Origin: Sequoia sempervirens
Lineage: Eukaryota > Streptophyta > Pinopsida > Cupressales > Cupressaceae
Length of the DNA: 64,000 nucleotides
Assembly: GCA_007258455.2 (NCBI GenBank)
Contig: VDFB02358134.1
Coordinates: 213,551,314 to 213,615,313, forward strand
Direction of reading: 5' to 3'
Shown: positions 1-10,897 of the stretch, piece after piece
How positions within the stretch are numbered: position 1 is the first letter of the stretch
Layout: every line of letters begins with the position of its first letter
Notes under the pieces: generated by a model
Seen by the model: only the letters and a program-made list of their open reading frames with translations
What the model was told of the DNA's origin: nothing
Databases searched by the model: none
Position numbers and translations under genes: made by a program

Positions 1-1150
1 TCATCGCTTTCTTCTAGAGATGGAGGACTATAGCTAGCCGGTGTCCTGTAGAGATACCTAAAAAACAAAAATTTTCTATGTTCCAAGAAAACATTCATGC
101 AAAACTAAGGAGAAACTTAAGGGTACATTGTTGTACATCTTTTTCGGAACTAGTGGAAAAAGGGGTTATAATAGAAAAGGATCTCATTGAAAAAGGTGAA
201 CTTAAGACATCAACATCCAATAGAAATCTGATCATGCAAAACACCCCCGTTGACAGAAATAAATTTTGGTCTCACAACAAAAATGTCACCAATGATGGGG
301 TGGTTGATGCTAAAATGCTACACGCATGACCACTCATCACATTACAAGGACCTCACACTTCTGCCAACATGCTTAATGTTGTCAATCAACCTCCTAACAT
401 GGTCCAAAATACTCAACGTCCACAACAACAAAGGAGGTTTCAAAAGCGTGAGTTCACTCCCTTAGGGAAACCCATTGAGTCTGTATTCAAACAACTAATA
501 CAACATAATCTTATACAGCTGGAGGAACCAAGACAATACGATCCAAGACAATTTAAACCAGGTTGGTGGGATGATAATTCCTTTTTTGGTTATCATAGAA
601 CTAAGGGACATAACCTACAAAACTATTGACAACTGAAGAATATCATACAGGATCTTGTCGAAAGGAGAATAATTGAAGCTAATGGACAGAAAGAAAAGTC
701 ATCAAACACTAATCATCAAGTCTTTTCTGATCCACTACATGACCATGGAAAAGGAACTGTTCCCAGTTCGAGTACTAAGACCAATATGTCAGCCAACTAT
801 GCGAGTATCAAGCATGATTATAATGGTGGCAAAATCATTCATCAGCTTTGCACTGTTGATGAGAATATAAATACCATTACTATCAATACAAATCCCAAGT
901 GTGTGGTCAATACTCGTCATACTAAGATCACTATCCAAGGCCCTCTATCACAACAAACACCACAACCTTCCAAATTACAATATAACCTACTTGGCCAGTT
1001 GGGGAAGACCCCGGCCCAAATCTCAATCTTGGAAATATTGCGAATTTCCCCTGAGCATTGATCTATTCTCGATAAGGATTTACAGAACACCACTGTCCCT
1101 AATGACCTTGATGTCAATCATTTCTAGGACATGGTGGGCTACTTGACCAA
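1..1150 (+). pseudogene. Gag C-terminal remnant of the Tat-like gypsy element
   Basis: The reading frame from about 369 encodes a Gln/Arg-rich stretch, then WWDDNSFFGYHRTKGHN around 560-620. This is the pattern of a degenerate Gag nucleocapsid region (Tyr-His, Lys-Gly-His) in Tat elements. After a TGA at 627 the same frame continues with a Gln-Leu-Lys-rich helix typical of the Gag-to-protease spacer. More stops follow near 1060 and 1126. The N-terminal Gag core would lie left of the window, and the frame before 369 is broken. In the family, Gag packages element RNA into virus-like particles. The assignment rests on position and this motif only. Confidence 0.6.
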
Positions 1151-1189
1151 TAATCACCATTGCACATTTTCTGAACAAGACTATGCAAC

Positions 1190-2275
1190 TGAAAAGAAAA
1201 ACCATAACAACCCTTTACATCTAGAAGTCCTTGTTGATGATACCAAAGTTAGATGAGTTTTGGTAGACAAAGGAGTAGGGTTAAATCTATGCACTTTAAA
1301 ACTAATTTAGGCATTAGGTTTCTCAAAATCATGCGTAGATATGACCAAAATTATCATCATTAAAGCTTATGATGATGAGGAACGAAAATCAAAGGGGGTG
1401 GTAACACTTCCTATCAGAATTGGTCCTGCAATAATGGAGACAAAGTTCCAGGTCTTGGATCTCACCCTTCCTTATAAAATTTTGCTAGGTAGACCATGGA
1501 TTCATGCCATGAAGGCAATCCCTTCCACATATCATCAATGTCTTAAATTCCCTTACAATGGCACAAAAATAACTATAGATGGTGACCTAGATCCATTTCA
1601 ATATTGCACCAATCTAAAAGAGATCCCCCAATGCCAAGTTCTAGTAAACCAAGAGGCTTCATCATCTAATCCATCTTCCTATGTTGAGATCCAAGACAAA
1701 GGTTGTGGAGAGTATTACATGATGACATCTTATTGTGTTAGCCATTTGATTCCTCCTAAGTCATATGGTTTACCTACATCAGATAGGCGACAGTCTATGG
1801 TCACTATACATGTTCCTCCCACAACAACTTTCACTAATTGAGCAGAATTAAGCAAAGAGGTCATAGATACAGAAGATGTCACTTCTTGGTTGTACAAGGA
1901 AGATATTGAAGAACTATCCTCACTTGCTCACATTCCTACAGATCTATATGGAAAGGGTTTCACAATCATGCAGACCAAGGGATATGATGGACAAAGTGGT
2001 TTAGGCTTAAACCAAGATGGGAGGATTGAACCAATATTTGTTTCTTAGTGGCCAAAAGGCCTGGGGCTAGGGTTTCAACCGATTTAGATTGGCGTTCCTA
2101 GTACCCCATCACCCTTACTTGAGGAAGTAAGTGCTTCAGAAGATATTAAGACATCTCACGAACCATTGGACCAATATCACTATGATTCCCCTGACTCTAA
2201 CGATTATGAGTGGGATTCCCTATCCTCTAACTCTTCCATGGACCAAGTGACAAGTTATTTGGAGAACTTGACTTA
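1190..2275 (+). pseudogene. Gypsy aspartic protease followed by a G-patch domain
   Basis: The active-site region reads LVDKGVGLNLC near 1258-1290. The expected Asp-Ser/Gly-Gly-Ala is degraded, so catalysis is unlikely. The distal protease signature ILLGRPWIHAMKAIPS is clear at about 1480-1530, followed by the HQCLKFP segment usual for Tat elements. Downstream, at about 1949-2040, comes a glycine-rich G-patch (GKGFTIMQTKGYDGQSGLG), an RNA-associated domain known from some retroelement protease regions. Stops at 1254, 1306, 1839 and 2046 interrupt the frame. The protease would cleave the polyprotein, and the G-patch may help bind RNA or engage RT. Confidence 0.8.
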
Positions 2276-2970
2276 ATGTTAAGTTTCTCACCAAATCCAT
2301 TGAATTCCTGTCCACCAAAGAAAATGACAAAGGAGGAGTGGTTTAAACACTACTATTGGGAATCACTTGATCCTACCTCTTGGCAACCTGATACATCTGT
2401 TTCAAATAATCAAACCTTGGCATTAGGCCCACCTATCAATCTGCTTAGACCTAAACCTAAGAGAAAATAGGACTTAGTACAAGACTTTTGTGACCATATG
2501 AATAACTCAATCCTTACCTTGACCCCATTAAACTTTGATAACTCTGACGATGACATGCCCTTAGTCTATCCACAACTCATTGATTGGGACCAACAAGACA
2601 CACCCATCTTAGACATTTTTGAGAATGATGAAGCAATTGCTAAGTTCCTGGGATTACAAGAAGGCATACCTAACGATGATCACAAGGCTGGTTTTACCAT
2701 TGACTTGGACAACAAAGCATATTTTGGGGAATTTGTTCAACCCTCCAATCACAAAAATGAGAAAAAGAATAAACAAGATAAAAAGGATGAGTCTCTAGGT
2801 GAAAACCGAAAGGCACCTTTAGACGATGAAAAAGTAAAAAGAAAGGACACATCCAAAGGTGAAAACCTCTCTGAGGAACCTAAGGATGGAGGTTTGAACA
2901 TTCTCCCTATTGCATAGGAAAATTCACCCATGCTCGTTGAAGAATTGGTAGAAGTCAACATAGACACAAA
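2276..2970 (+). pseudogene. Acidic/charged linker between G-patch and RT of the gypsy polyprotein
   Basis: Two consecutive stretches in compatible frames (2276-2470 and 2498-2917) encode a segment with MTKEEWFKHYYWESLDPTSW, then a very charged tract with repeated Lys-Lys-Asn-Lys and Gly-Glu-Asn blocks. I recognise no domain. Its place directly ahead of the RT is where Tat polyproteins carry a variable linker. Stops at about 2468 and 2915 break it. It could be mistaken for a separate small gene, but the same-strand continuity with protease and RT argues against that. Confidence 0.55.
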
Positions 2971-2984
2971 ATAGAATCCTCGAC

Positions 2985-3690
2985 TAGTTTATTTTGCAAT
3001 GTCATTGACAACAGAAGAGCAGCCAGAGTTCCACAACTTCTTTGCATAGAGACAGATAAATTTTGCTTGGTCATATGTAGACATGCCTAGTTTGGATCCT
3101 AAACTTGTTCTACATCACTTGCCCTTACAACTAGGTGCCAAACTAGTGAAACAAAAATTTAGAAAAATGCACCCACAAATTGCTTTATTAGTCAAGGCAG
3201 AACTCAAGAAACTCTTAGACGTTGGTTTCATTCAATCTATCGACTATGACTTCCCTTTACCTAACATAGACATGATAGTTGACATGACAGTGAGATACGA
3301 GATGTTGTCTCTTATGGATGGATTTTCAGGATATAATCATATTAGAATTGCAATTGAAGACCAACCTGAGACAACTTTTACTTGTCCTTGGGGTACGTAT
3401 TGGTGGAATGTTATGCCCTTTGGACTCAAAAATGCTGGAGCAACTTATCAACGTGCCATGACCACTATCTTTCATGATCTAGTACACACTCTTATGGAGG
3501 ATTATGTCGATGACTTTATTGTTAAATCCAAGACAAGGGAAGAACATTTACAGGTTTTAGACAAGATATTACAAAGGCTAGAGAAGTATAAGGTGAGACT
3601 CAATCCCAGCAAGTGTGTGTTTGGAGTGAAGTAAGGAAACCTGTTACGCTATATCATTTCCAGACGAGGCATTGAATTGGATCCAACCAA
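2985..3690 (+). pseudogene. Ty3/gypsy reverse transcriptase (YVDD present)
   Basis: The domain copies element RNA into DNA. Visible motifs are a Leu-Met-Asp-Gly-Phe-Ser-Gly-Tyr block (LSLMDGFSGYNHIRIA, about 3307-3352), the MPFGLKNAGATYQRAM block (about 3410-3460), and the catalytic EDYVDDFIVKS box (about 3497-3530). Then come HLQVLDKILQRLEKYKVRLNP and SKCVFGV near the end. The first finger region is degraded, and the segment just before IDMIVDMT lacks the usual basic loop. A TAA at 3632-3634 cuts the frame, but the RT connection (GNLLRYIISRRGIELDP) continues in frame after it. Confidence 0.92.
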
Positions 3691-4273
3691 GGTAAAATCA
3701 ATCATAGGCATGCCTCCACCCACTAATCTCATTCAACTAAGGACACTACAAGGAAGACTGCAATCCATCAGAAAATTTATAGTGCAGTTAGCAAATAAGA
3801 CACATCCTTTTCAACATCTACTTAAGAAAGGAGTACCCTTTGCATGGATAGCTAGGTGTGGAGAGGCTTTTCAACTAATTAAGGGATATTTACTCACACC
3901 ACCAGTCTTAATGCCACCTATTGAAGGAAGACCATTGATTATTTATATTATAGCAACCCATTCATCACTCAGAGCATTTCTTGCACAGAATGACGATGAA
4001 GGTCATGAAAGGGCAGTCTATTATATCAGTCGGACATTGGTAGGTTATGAGCTCAACTATAGTACCATTGAACGTGCTTGTCTTGCAGTAGTATTTGCTA
4101 CCCAAAAACTAAGGCATTATATGCTAAACCACCAAACAATGTTGATTGCTAAAATAGATCCTCTCAAATATCTTCTCAGCAAGGCAACATTAACAGGGCG
4201 ACTGGCCAAATGGGTTATGATACTTAGTGAGTATGATATCCAGTATGTAGAAAGAAAGGCTATTAAAGGATAG
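3677..4273 (+). pseudogene. RT connection and first RNase H of the Tat-like gypsy
   Basis: This continues the RT frame past a stop. It starts with the thumb/connection segment DPTKVKSIIGMPPPTN and ends with VMILSEYDIQYVERKA, the usual close of the gypsy RNase H. In between are an LLKKGVPFAW block, then RPLIIYIIATHSSLRAFLAQ, AVYYISRTLVGYELNYSTIE and LRHYMLNHQTML. The first acidic catalytic position appears as Ile-Ile-Tyr-Ile-Ile rather than the usual Tyr-x-Asp, so activity is probably lost, as is common for this first RNase H where a second one follows. A TAG at 4271 ends the open stretch. Confidence 0.88.
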
Positions 4274-4275
4274 GT

Positions 4276-4803
4276 CATTGTTGATCAGTTAGCCGATGCA
4301 CCAATATAGGTAGATCACCCATTAGTTGCAGAATTTCTTGATGAGTTTATATTTACAATTGACACAAACATAACATGAAAAATATACTTTGATGGATCAC
4401 ATACAAATCATGGCTCAAGGGCTGGTATACTATTTATCACACCACAGGGTGATTCCATCCCTAAGTCATTTAGGATTGCATTTCCATGTACTAAGAACAT
4501 AGCAGAGTATGAAGCTCTAGTGACAGGGTTACGCATGGCAGTCAAGTGGAAAATTAAGAATCTATAGGTATATGGTGATTCTCAACTAGTAATTAGACAA
4601 GTAAATGATGATTATGAGACTAAGGATGAGAAGATTGCTCCCTACAAATGCATGGCTGATAGCTTTAAAGAGTACTTTGAAAAAGTCAAATTTCATCAGA
4701 TACCTCATGTTTTAAATAGGGCAGCAAACATTATGGCTACAATTGCATCACTTCTCGACATTCCTAACAACGTTCCTAAGTTTGAGTTCTTGGTAGAGTA
4801 GCT
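4276..4803 (+). pseudogene. Second (archaeal-like) RNase H of the gypsy element
   Basis: The motif IYFDGSHTNHGSRAGILF (about 4381-4435) carries the Asp-Gly-Ser of a ribonuclease H. NIAEYEALVTGLRMA (about 4498-4545) gives the catalytic Glu helix, and VYGDSQLVIRQVN (about 4569-4607) gives the third acidic residue, after a TAG at 4566. This duplicated domain between RNase H1 and integrase is characteristic of Tat elements. It degrades RNA in RNA-DNA hybrids. The catalytic residues survive while the frame is cut by stops near 4273, 4306, 4376, 4566 and 4799. Confidence 0.85.
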
Positions 4804-4804
4804 T

Positions 4805-6147
4805 TTGGTCCCAGCCTACAATATCCCAGATTCTGAAATGGTGTGTGACATTGTTGGTCCTGATTCTCCATGGTATAAAGAAATCTATGACTACGTTCAT
4901 GTCGAAGTCATACCCACTGGCCTATCAAACAACCAATGTAGGACATTCCTCCACAAGTTAGCCAAATACACCATCATCGGAGACACCCTATATAGACGCA
5001 CCTTAGATAATACCCTACTAAGATGTCTTGATTCTACTAAAGCACAAGCAACCTTGTGTGGGGTGCATGTGGGTATATGTGGTTCCCATTCTAGTGCTCC
5101 TACCTTAGCCAAAAATATTATGAGACTGGGTTATTACTGGCCTACTATGGAAAAAGATTCATATGTCTTTGTAATGAAATGCTGCCAATGCCAAGTTCAT
5201 GGAGACTTGATACATGCGCTAGCACAGGAGCTCTATCCTATAATGTCACCATGGCCCTTTGCCCAATGGGGACTTGACCTCATAGGTAAGATCCACCCCA
5301 CATCATCTAATGGACACAAATTCATTATCACTACCATTGAGTATTTTACTAAGTGGATTGAAGCCATTCCTATGACATACATTACCAACACACAGATTTC
5401 TAAATTTATCCTGAATTATATCATCTATCGGTATGGTGTCCCTTACTCCATAATTATAGATAATGGCCGCCCCTTTAAGAATCAAGAAGTCTGCCATCTG
5501 TGTGATGAATTTCATATTCAACATCACTTTTCTGCTCCATATACCCACAAGGTAACGGCCAAGCAGAGGCATCTAACAAAACCATCATTCGAATCTTCAA
5601 GAAGACTGTCAATGATGTTGGTCATGATTGGCATTTAAAGTTTAATCCTACCTTATGGGCTTATCGCACAAGTATTTGTACTCCCACTGGTTCCACTCCC
5701 TATTCACTAATATTTGGTTCTGAAGCTATTCTTCCTATTGAGGTCGAGATTCATTCCCTAAGGGTATCCTTGAAAGGCCACATTGATGATGAAGAGTACC
5801 GAGTATCGAGACTCCATGAGCTAGAATTCCTAGATGAGAGAAGACAAAAGGCACTAGACCATCTCCAAGCATATTATAATTTCCTTCATCATAGCTATAA
5901 CATGAAGGTCTTGAATAGAAAATTTGACATTGGTGACCTGGTTTTAATGGAGAACCCAAAGAATCAAGCAGAAAGAGACAAACTAGGAAAGTTCGAACCA
6001 AATTGGTTAGGACCTTATATTGTTACGAAATATTTTGGATCAGGAGCATACCAACTCTCTACTCTTGAAGGGGAGCCATCGTCCTCGCCAATCAATAGTC
6101 TACATTTAAAGAAGTTTTACACATGGCTTCTAAGAGCCTTGTCTTAA
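4805..6147 (+). pseudogene. Gypsy integrase with a frameshift in the catalytic core
   Basis: The enzyme would insert element DNA into the genome. The N-terminal zinc domain shows the spaced His and Cys residues (CGVHVGICGSHSSAPTL about 5055-5105; KCCQCQVHGD about 5176-5208). The core shows FAQWGLDLIGKIHPTSSNG (first Asp, about 5260-5316) and YSIIIDNGRPFKNQEV (second Asp, about 5446-5493). Around 5549 one base seems missing, which shifts the frame just before the glutamate helix. The downstream half then reads in another frame with LWAYRTS and the C-terminal KFDIGDLVLMENP and FEPNWLGPYIV segments. It ends at TAA 6145-6147. The 5770-6147 part is open. Confidence 0.92.
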
Positions 6148-6345
6148 TTAGAAAAAATACAAAAAAATTATAAAATCAAAAAAATTGTTACCAAGGTGAA
6201 AACCTGGCAAACAAGCGTCTTGGTAACACCAAAAAAATTATATAATCTAGAAAATAGTAAAGACAAATAATTTGTCCAATAGTGAAAACCACTTCGGTGG
6301 TTCTTTGGATAGGTACCATGGTGAAAACCTAGCAAACAGGCGTCA
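6148..6345 (+). repeat. Post-pol hairpin modules with repeated GTGAAAACC
   Basis: Three modules share GTGAAAACC: 6195-6203, 6282-6290 and 6320-6328. The first is enclosed by GTTACCAAG (6187-6195) pairing with CTTGGTAAC (6219-6227). The second forms AACCAC-TTCG-GTGGTT (6287-6302), a C(UUCG)G-type tetraloop stem in RNA. Modules one and three also share a CCTRGCAAACARGCGTC segment. They sit immediately after the pol stop, so they would lie in the genomic RNA 3' region. A structural or regulatory role is inference. Confidence 0.65.
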
Positions 6346-6863
6346 TGTGTAGTTGACTCTGCTCCTTTGTCTACTATTATTCTAATCTAGCATATACCTG
6401 TACATACTACCTATCCCTATACATAGTCCACTACCCTATACATAGTCCTTATCCCTGTAAATATTGCTTATCCCTATACATATCACTTATCTTTCCCATC
6501 CATCACTTGTACATATCTTTCATAATAAGTGGTAGTCTTTCCCCTAACCTAGAACAATTGACATCGAGTGCATTTCATATCCCCCATTTTACCCTATTCA
6601 TAATCAATTGGTCTTATACTTGACTGGGGGCAAACACTTGACGTGTGTCATATTGGTTCTTCCATTGGTTGTGTTGAAGATGTAAAACCATAGAAAAATC
6701 CACAAACATCACAAAATGACTTGAGAAAACACAAAAAACATCAGAAAACTTCAAAAAGAAAAAAAAAATATCAAAACATTTCGAAAATCCAAAAAATAGA
6801 GTCAAAGTCAATCGCAATTGTTAGTCTTTGTCATTTGTTGAACTACATTGCCTCTATGACTAG

Positions 6864-7177
6864 ACATAGGCAAGGCCATCTTCCGATGTGCCCCAGAGGC
6901 ATTAGGTCAGTCCGTTTAGGTTTGTCTATATAAAATCATGCTTCAATTCATATGTCTATATGACAAGGTCATTGGTCATGTCGAACTATGAGGTCTCTGC
7001 ATGTATAACGTAGGCAAGGCCATCAATCGATGAGCTCCCTAGGCTGCACTAGGTCAGTCCATTAGGGTTCATCACCTTCACTATCACACACATCTTCTAT
7101 TTGTAGTCAGTCTTGTCAGTCGAAGTGAAGTCAAACTATGAGGTCTCTGCGTGTATAATGTGGGCAAGGCCATCAAA
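6864..7177 (+). repeat. Tandem repeat, about 148-bp unit, roughly two copies plus a part
   Basis: Each unit begins with a GGCAAGGCCATC segment (about 6868, 7014, 7164), contains an ACTAGGTCAGTCC-like segment, and ends ACTATGAGGTCTCTGC-TGTATAA (about 6984 and 7136). The copies differ by many substitutions, so the array is old. Tandem repeats in the 3' region of Tat elements are an established feature and have seeded satellite DNA in other plants. Confidence 0.7.
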
Positions 7178-7204
7178 CAACTTACCAAACAAAATGATCA
7201 AAAT

Positions 7205-7560
7205 AGATAAACAAATGTTTGCTACAAGATGTGTCCTTCCTAGAAACAGATGTCATCATGACAACCATCTGGTATCTTATCTAGGATGAGTCCTTCCTGA
7301 ATACAACTATTGGCATGGCAATCTATGTCTTATACAGGATGAGTCCTTCTTGCATAATCGACATTGTCAAACAATCAAACATAGCCTTACATAGGTTATC
7401 ACATCAACGGCATCTGACTCAACGTCTTATACGATACATGTCTTTCTAAAACCAGGCTTTGTCATGCCTTATACAGATAGTCATAACATTGAAACTAGAC
7501 TCACAGTCTTATTTGGTATGTGTATCTCCTGACGTCAGGCTCTATCAATCAATCCTTCTA
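7205..7560 (+). repeat. Degenerate short tandem units around GATGAGTCCTTCC
   Basis: Five to six loosely matching units contain a CTTATAC-like segment followed by GATGAGTCCTTCC-like text and a CA-rich tail (for example about 7228, 7287 and 7337). Spacing is about 40-60 bases and the similarity decays rightwards. No coding frame is present. It adjoins the 148-bp array and belongs to the same 3' non-coding zone. Confidence 0.45.
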
Positions 7561-7689
7561 TCAACCAACACGAATCAAACAAACAGATCAAGTTTTGGAA
7601 AATACTTCACTGGCTTTTTGACTTGATAGCTTATTTATCTTATCATTTATCATGAATTGATGACTAGGAATTTTTTTACTAGCTTTCTC

Positions 7690-8190
7690 AAGGATGTCCC
7701 ATGAAGGATTTAGAGAAGCAACGATGTATCAGAATTTTGTTTTATTTGACTGTTGTCTGTCAATTGTCTTTTAACTTTGATTTTTGAGTCATGTTACTAA
7801 TTTCCTCAAGGATGTCCCATGAAGGATTTAGAGGAGCAATGATGTCTCATGACCCATCTTTTACTTTGTTTGATGTCTGTGGTTTCTTTTGACAAAAGGA
7901 CAGGGGCAACTTGTGCCCTTAGTATGAGTTAACGACAATCCTCGTCTGCGACTATCTATTGTTAGCAAGTGGATGACCTTGCACACCTTGATCTATGTCA
8001 TATCATGGTGTTTGTCTCCATTTGTATTATTCCCACCCAATGATGATAAAGTACAATACCTTTTGTGATACAATGAAACATCAAATATTGCTAATACTAA
8101 TATCCATCTCATTTCTTTTATTATTTCTCAATCTTTCTTTCTGCACTAATAGTTCTTCTTTCTTGCATTATGATGGAGTCCTGTGACACA
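7690..8190 (+). repeat. Direct repeat copy 1 flanking the antisense ORF segment
   Basis: From about 7786 to 8100 the sequence is nearly the same as 11228-11545: both contain CCTCAAGGATGTC, GGGGCAACTTGTGCCCTTAG, CAAGTGGATGACCTTGCACA and GATGATAAAGTRCAAT. A shorter extra copy of the AAGGATGTCCCATGAAGGAT segment lies at about 7692. The two long copies bracket 8.2-11.2 kb, which holds the antisense mobile-domain ORF. Confidence 0.85.
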
Positions 8191-8722
8191 CAACAATACA
8201 AGTCATCCTGCATACACATACATGTTAGAAAAATACATACATATAGGCATTTATCATATTTAGGACATCATGACATAATAGACATTCATCATCATAAAAA
8301 CATATCATAAGCATTCCATGTACATAACAAATGTAGATACATGCATCACATTACATTTGTACAACATCACATGTAGCATGCATTGTACATATAACATCAT
8401 ATTGCATCTCATAACTATAAACTGCATACATCATAGAGAATCAACATCACATAGAATCAACATTATATCATTAGCTACATCAACACATCATAAAATAGAG
8501 ATGATCATCCATCACATATGCATATCATATAAACATCACATGTATAAATAAACAACTGCATAATCAATAAATAGAAATGCATATCATGAGAATAGCTGCC
8601 AAAATCATATATATATCGCTCAATAGTGTCACATCACAATGTCATAATGTATCAATAATACATGGAAGCCTGCAGGCTATAGAATCATAATACAATGTCT
8701 TGATACATATCAATAAGTATCC
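8191..8722. other. Non-coding CAT/ACA-rich stretch
   Basis: This is simple-sequence-like DNA rich in ACATCA and CATAT words. Short open frames here are compositional accidents. No domain or signal is seen apart from its place 3' of the antisense ORF. Confidence 0.5.
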
Positions 8723-10700
8723 CTATCCTGAACTACCACTACTGTCATGACTAGAGTGTGTAGATGACTGATGCTGAGAACCCGATGACCTATGAGCTGA
8801 GTGAGGCCTGTCATATGGACCTGCTCTATGTGGCTGCTCCACACCCTCTGTGCTAACTGTCCTAGTGTGGGTCCTGGTTTGTGACCTACTGCTACGTGCC
8901 TGCGAAAAGCTGGGAGCCTGTCTTTCTGGAGTAACCTCTACCTCATATAAATCATGGTAATAAGTCTCCTTCTCCCCAGCTCTGACTAACTCTCTAGCAA
9001 AGGGAACTGATGGTCTAGTACATAAACCTCTAAGCTCTGTAAATCTCTTCTCTATCTCCTATCTCCGAGCTATGGCCTGATCTCTATCCATGATAGCTTT
9101 GTCCCTCTCTATCTGTAACACATCCCTCTCAAACATCAGGACTCTCATCTGCTCCTCCAAGGATGCAACCTGAGCACGTAATGTAGCTATATCATGATCA
9201 ACTGCCCCTATGTCATCCTGTCTAGCCCTCGGTACACCATCCTCCTCCAAAATCCAACTCCTCCAAAATCCAATCCCGAATCTCTCTCTCATTATCATCA
9301 TCCTCCTCATCATCCTCCTGATAGGCACCCAGCAAGCCTAGGGCATCAATCTCTTCCTCCTCTCACTCTACCTCCTCCTCTACAGGAACATCTGGAATGG
9401 CCTCCTCTCTACCAATCTCTACATGAACCTCCTCACCACCTCGACCAATATTGAGCATGGCCACATCCTCCTCTCCCCGTCCCTCCTCGTGAATCAGTGA
9501 AAATGGTGGCCCTTGTCCCCTCCATCCATGTATCCCTCTCCTCCCACCTCATTGACCACCTCTACCATCATCTCCATCATCACCACATCCTCCTCTACCT
9601 CCCTGGCCTCTACCTTTGCCACACCTGCCCCATGGTCATGTCCCTTGTCGCTCTACCGACGCTGGCTGATCTAGATCTGTCAAAGGAATCAACCTATGCA
9701 TGGCCCACCACAGATCATACTCCTTTGTGGTACCTGGGTCTGCTGGACCATCTCTTCACCCCTAGGGAACTGCCTATAATGCATCAATGTCTACCTCAGT
9801 TGTGGCCACTGGAATCTCTGGACCCCATAGGGGGACCTCTCGCAATGACCTTGCGAACTTAGCTCGTCCTTTTGGCACGTCTTGTATCTCTCCAAGCTAC
9901 CATAGGACATGATCTAGCAAGTGACGCTCTATGATGTGGACATGTCACACTGTCCACCCAATCAAGTACTGTGTCTGTCGGCAAAAAGGCAGGTACTCAT
10001 CCTCATTAGACTAGTCTGTGCATCCCAAGTATGGCCTCCATGTAAACTGAACCATCATTTCTATGGCATGCCTGAAATATCCTGTATCCCCTACATGGTA
10101 CTGAGTGTTCGCCCCTGCATAATAGAAGGCGTAAGGAGCTCTGTGTGGTACATCTACTGTCACTGGTGGTCAAAAGATTGCAATGTGTTCCCACACCCAT
10201 ACCATTAGGATCGTGGTACCACAACTCATAGACTTTGCCTCTTGGTAGGCTATATCATGTAAATGAAAATATAACATCCCAAGTAAACAAGAACCCCAAG
10301 CATATACCACTCGATTCTCTAACATTCCTACAAGCATCTCCCCCCACCCCACGAGAAAACCATGACCTCGGTGGTCAGGAAGTACTATCCCACCTATCAA
10401 TGTGCATAATAAACAGTCCAACTGCCTATACCTCTGCACTAATACATGCCATCTAATCTCATAATGGTCAAGCCCTAATTGCCTGATGTCCGCATGTGGG
10501 TAGTATTGGCACATCTCAAAAATACCCCTCTGGGTATCATAGCTCACCCGTGTGCCTCTAATAGGTAGTCTCAAAATCCTGTAGACATCCTCTAACGTCA
10601 CTGTAGCCTCTCTAGTAGGTAGGTGAAAGGATGATGTCTTCAAGTGCCACCGCTCGCACAGTGTTGTCAATAAACCCTAATTCACCCAAATCTAGGGCAT
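8723..10700 (-). pseudogene. Antisense plant mobile domain (PMD, MAIN-like) ORF in the gypsy 3' region
   Basis: Reading leftwards from about 10670, the protein begins CERWHLKTSSFHLPTREATV, then TLEDVYRILRLPIRG. This is the hallmark Phe-His-Leu-Pro / Thr-Leu-Asp/Glu-Asp-Val pattern of the plant mobile domain (aminotransferase-like, PMD). QLDCLLCTLIGGIVLPD and EMLVGMLE follow. After breaks between about 10168 and 9330, a coiled coil (THDIATLRAQVASLEEQM-like, about 9060-9215) and a Ser/His-rich tail ending at the stop 8723-8725 remain. Antisense extra ORFs in the 3' part of Tat elements are known (Grande gene23 is one). PMD function in transposons is unclear. The start is uncertain: stops occur just upstream of 10670. 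The copy is inactive. Confidence 0.82.
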
Positions 10701-10897
10701 GTCTATAACATGTAGTAGACCTAGGTGCCATAGGAACCATTGCTCTGCACTCTGCAAGCTGTCTTTGAACTGAAAGGTCGTCGGTCTTGACTCTCGTGTG
10801 TATACACTATCCAACACAACCTGAAATGGCATTATACATGCCTCATGTCAGCATCAAACATCTATCCTAGTGCAAAATGACTAAATTAACTGCTATT

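Noticed and set aside
8318..8551. 77-codon His/Ile/Thr-rich frame
   Set aside because: It comes from CAT/ACA-rich simple sequence.
9194..10208. Open frames on the + strand at 9194-9454, 9497-9862 and 9921-10208
   Set aside because: They lie opposite the antisense mobile-domain ORF. Their Pro/His/Leu-rich composition is what the complement of that ORF gives, and they show no domain.
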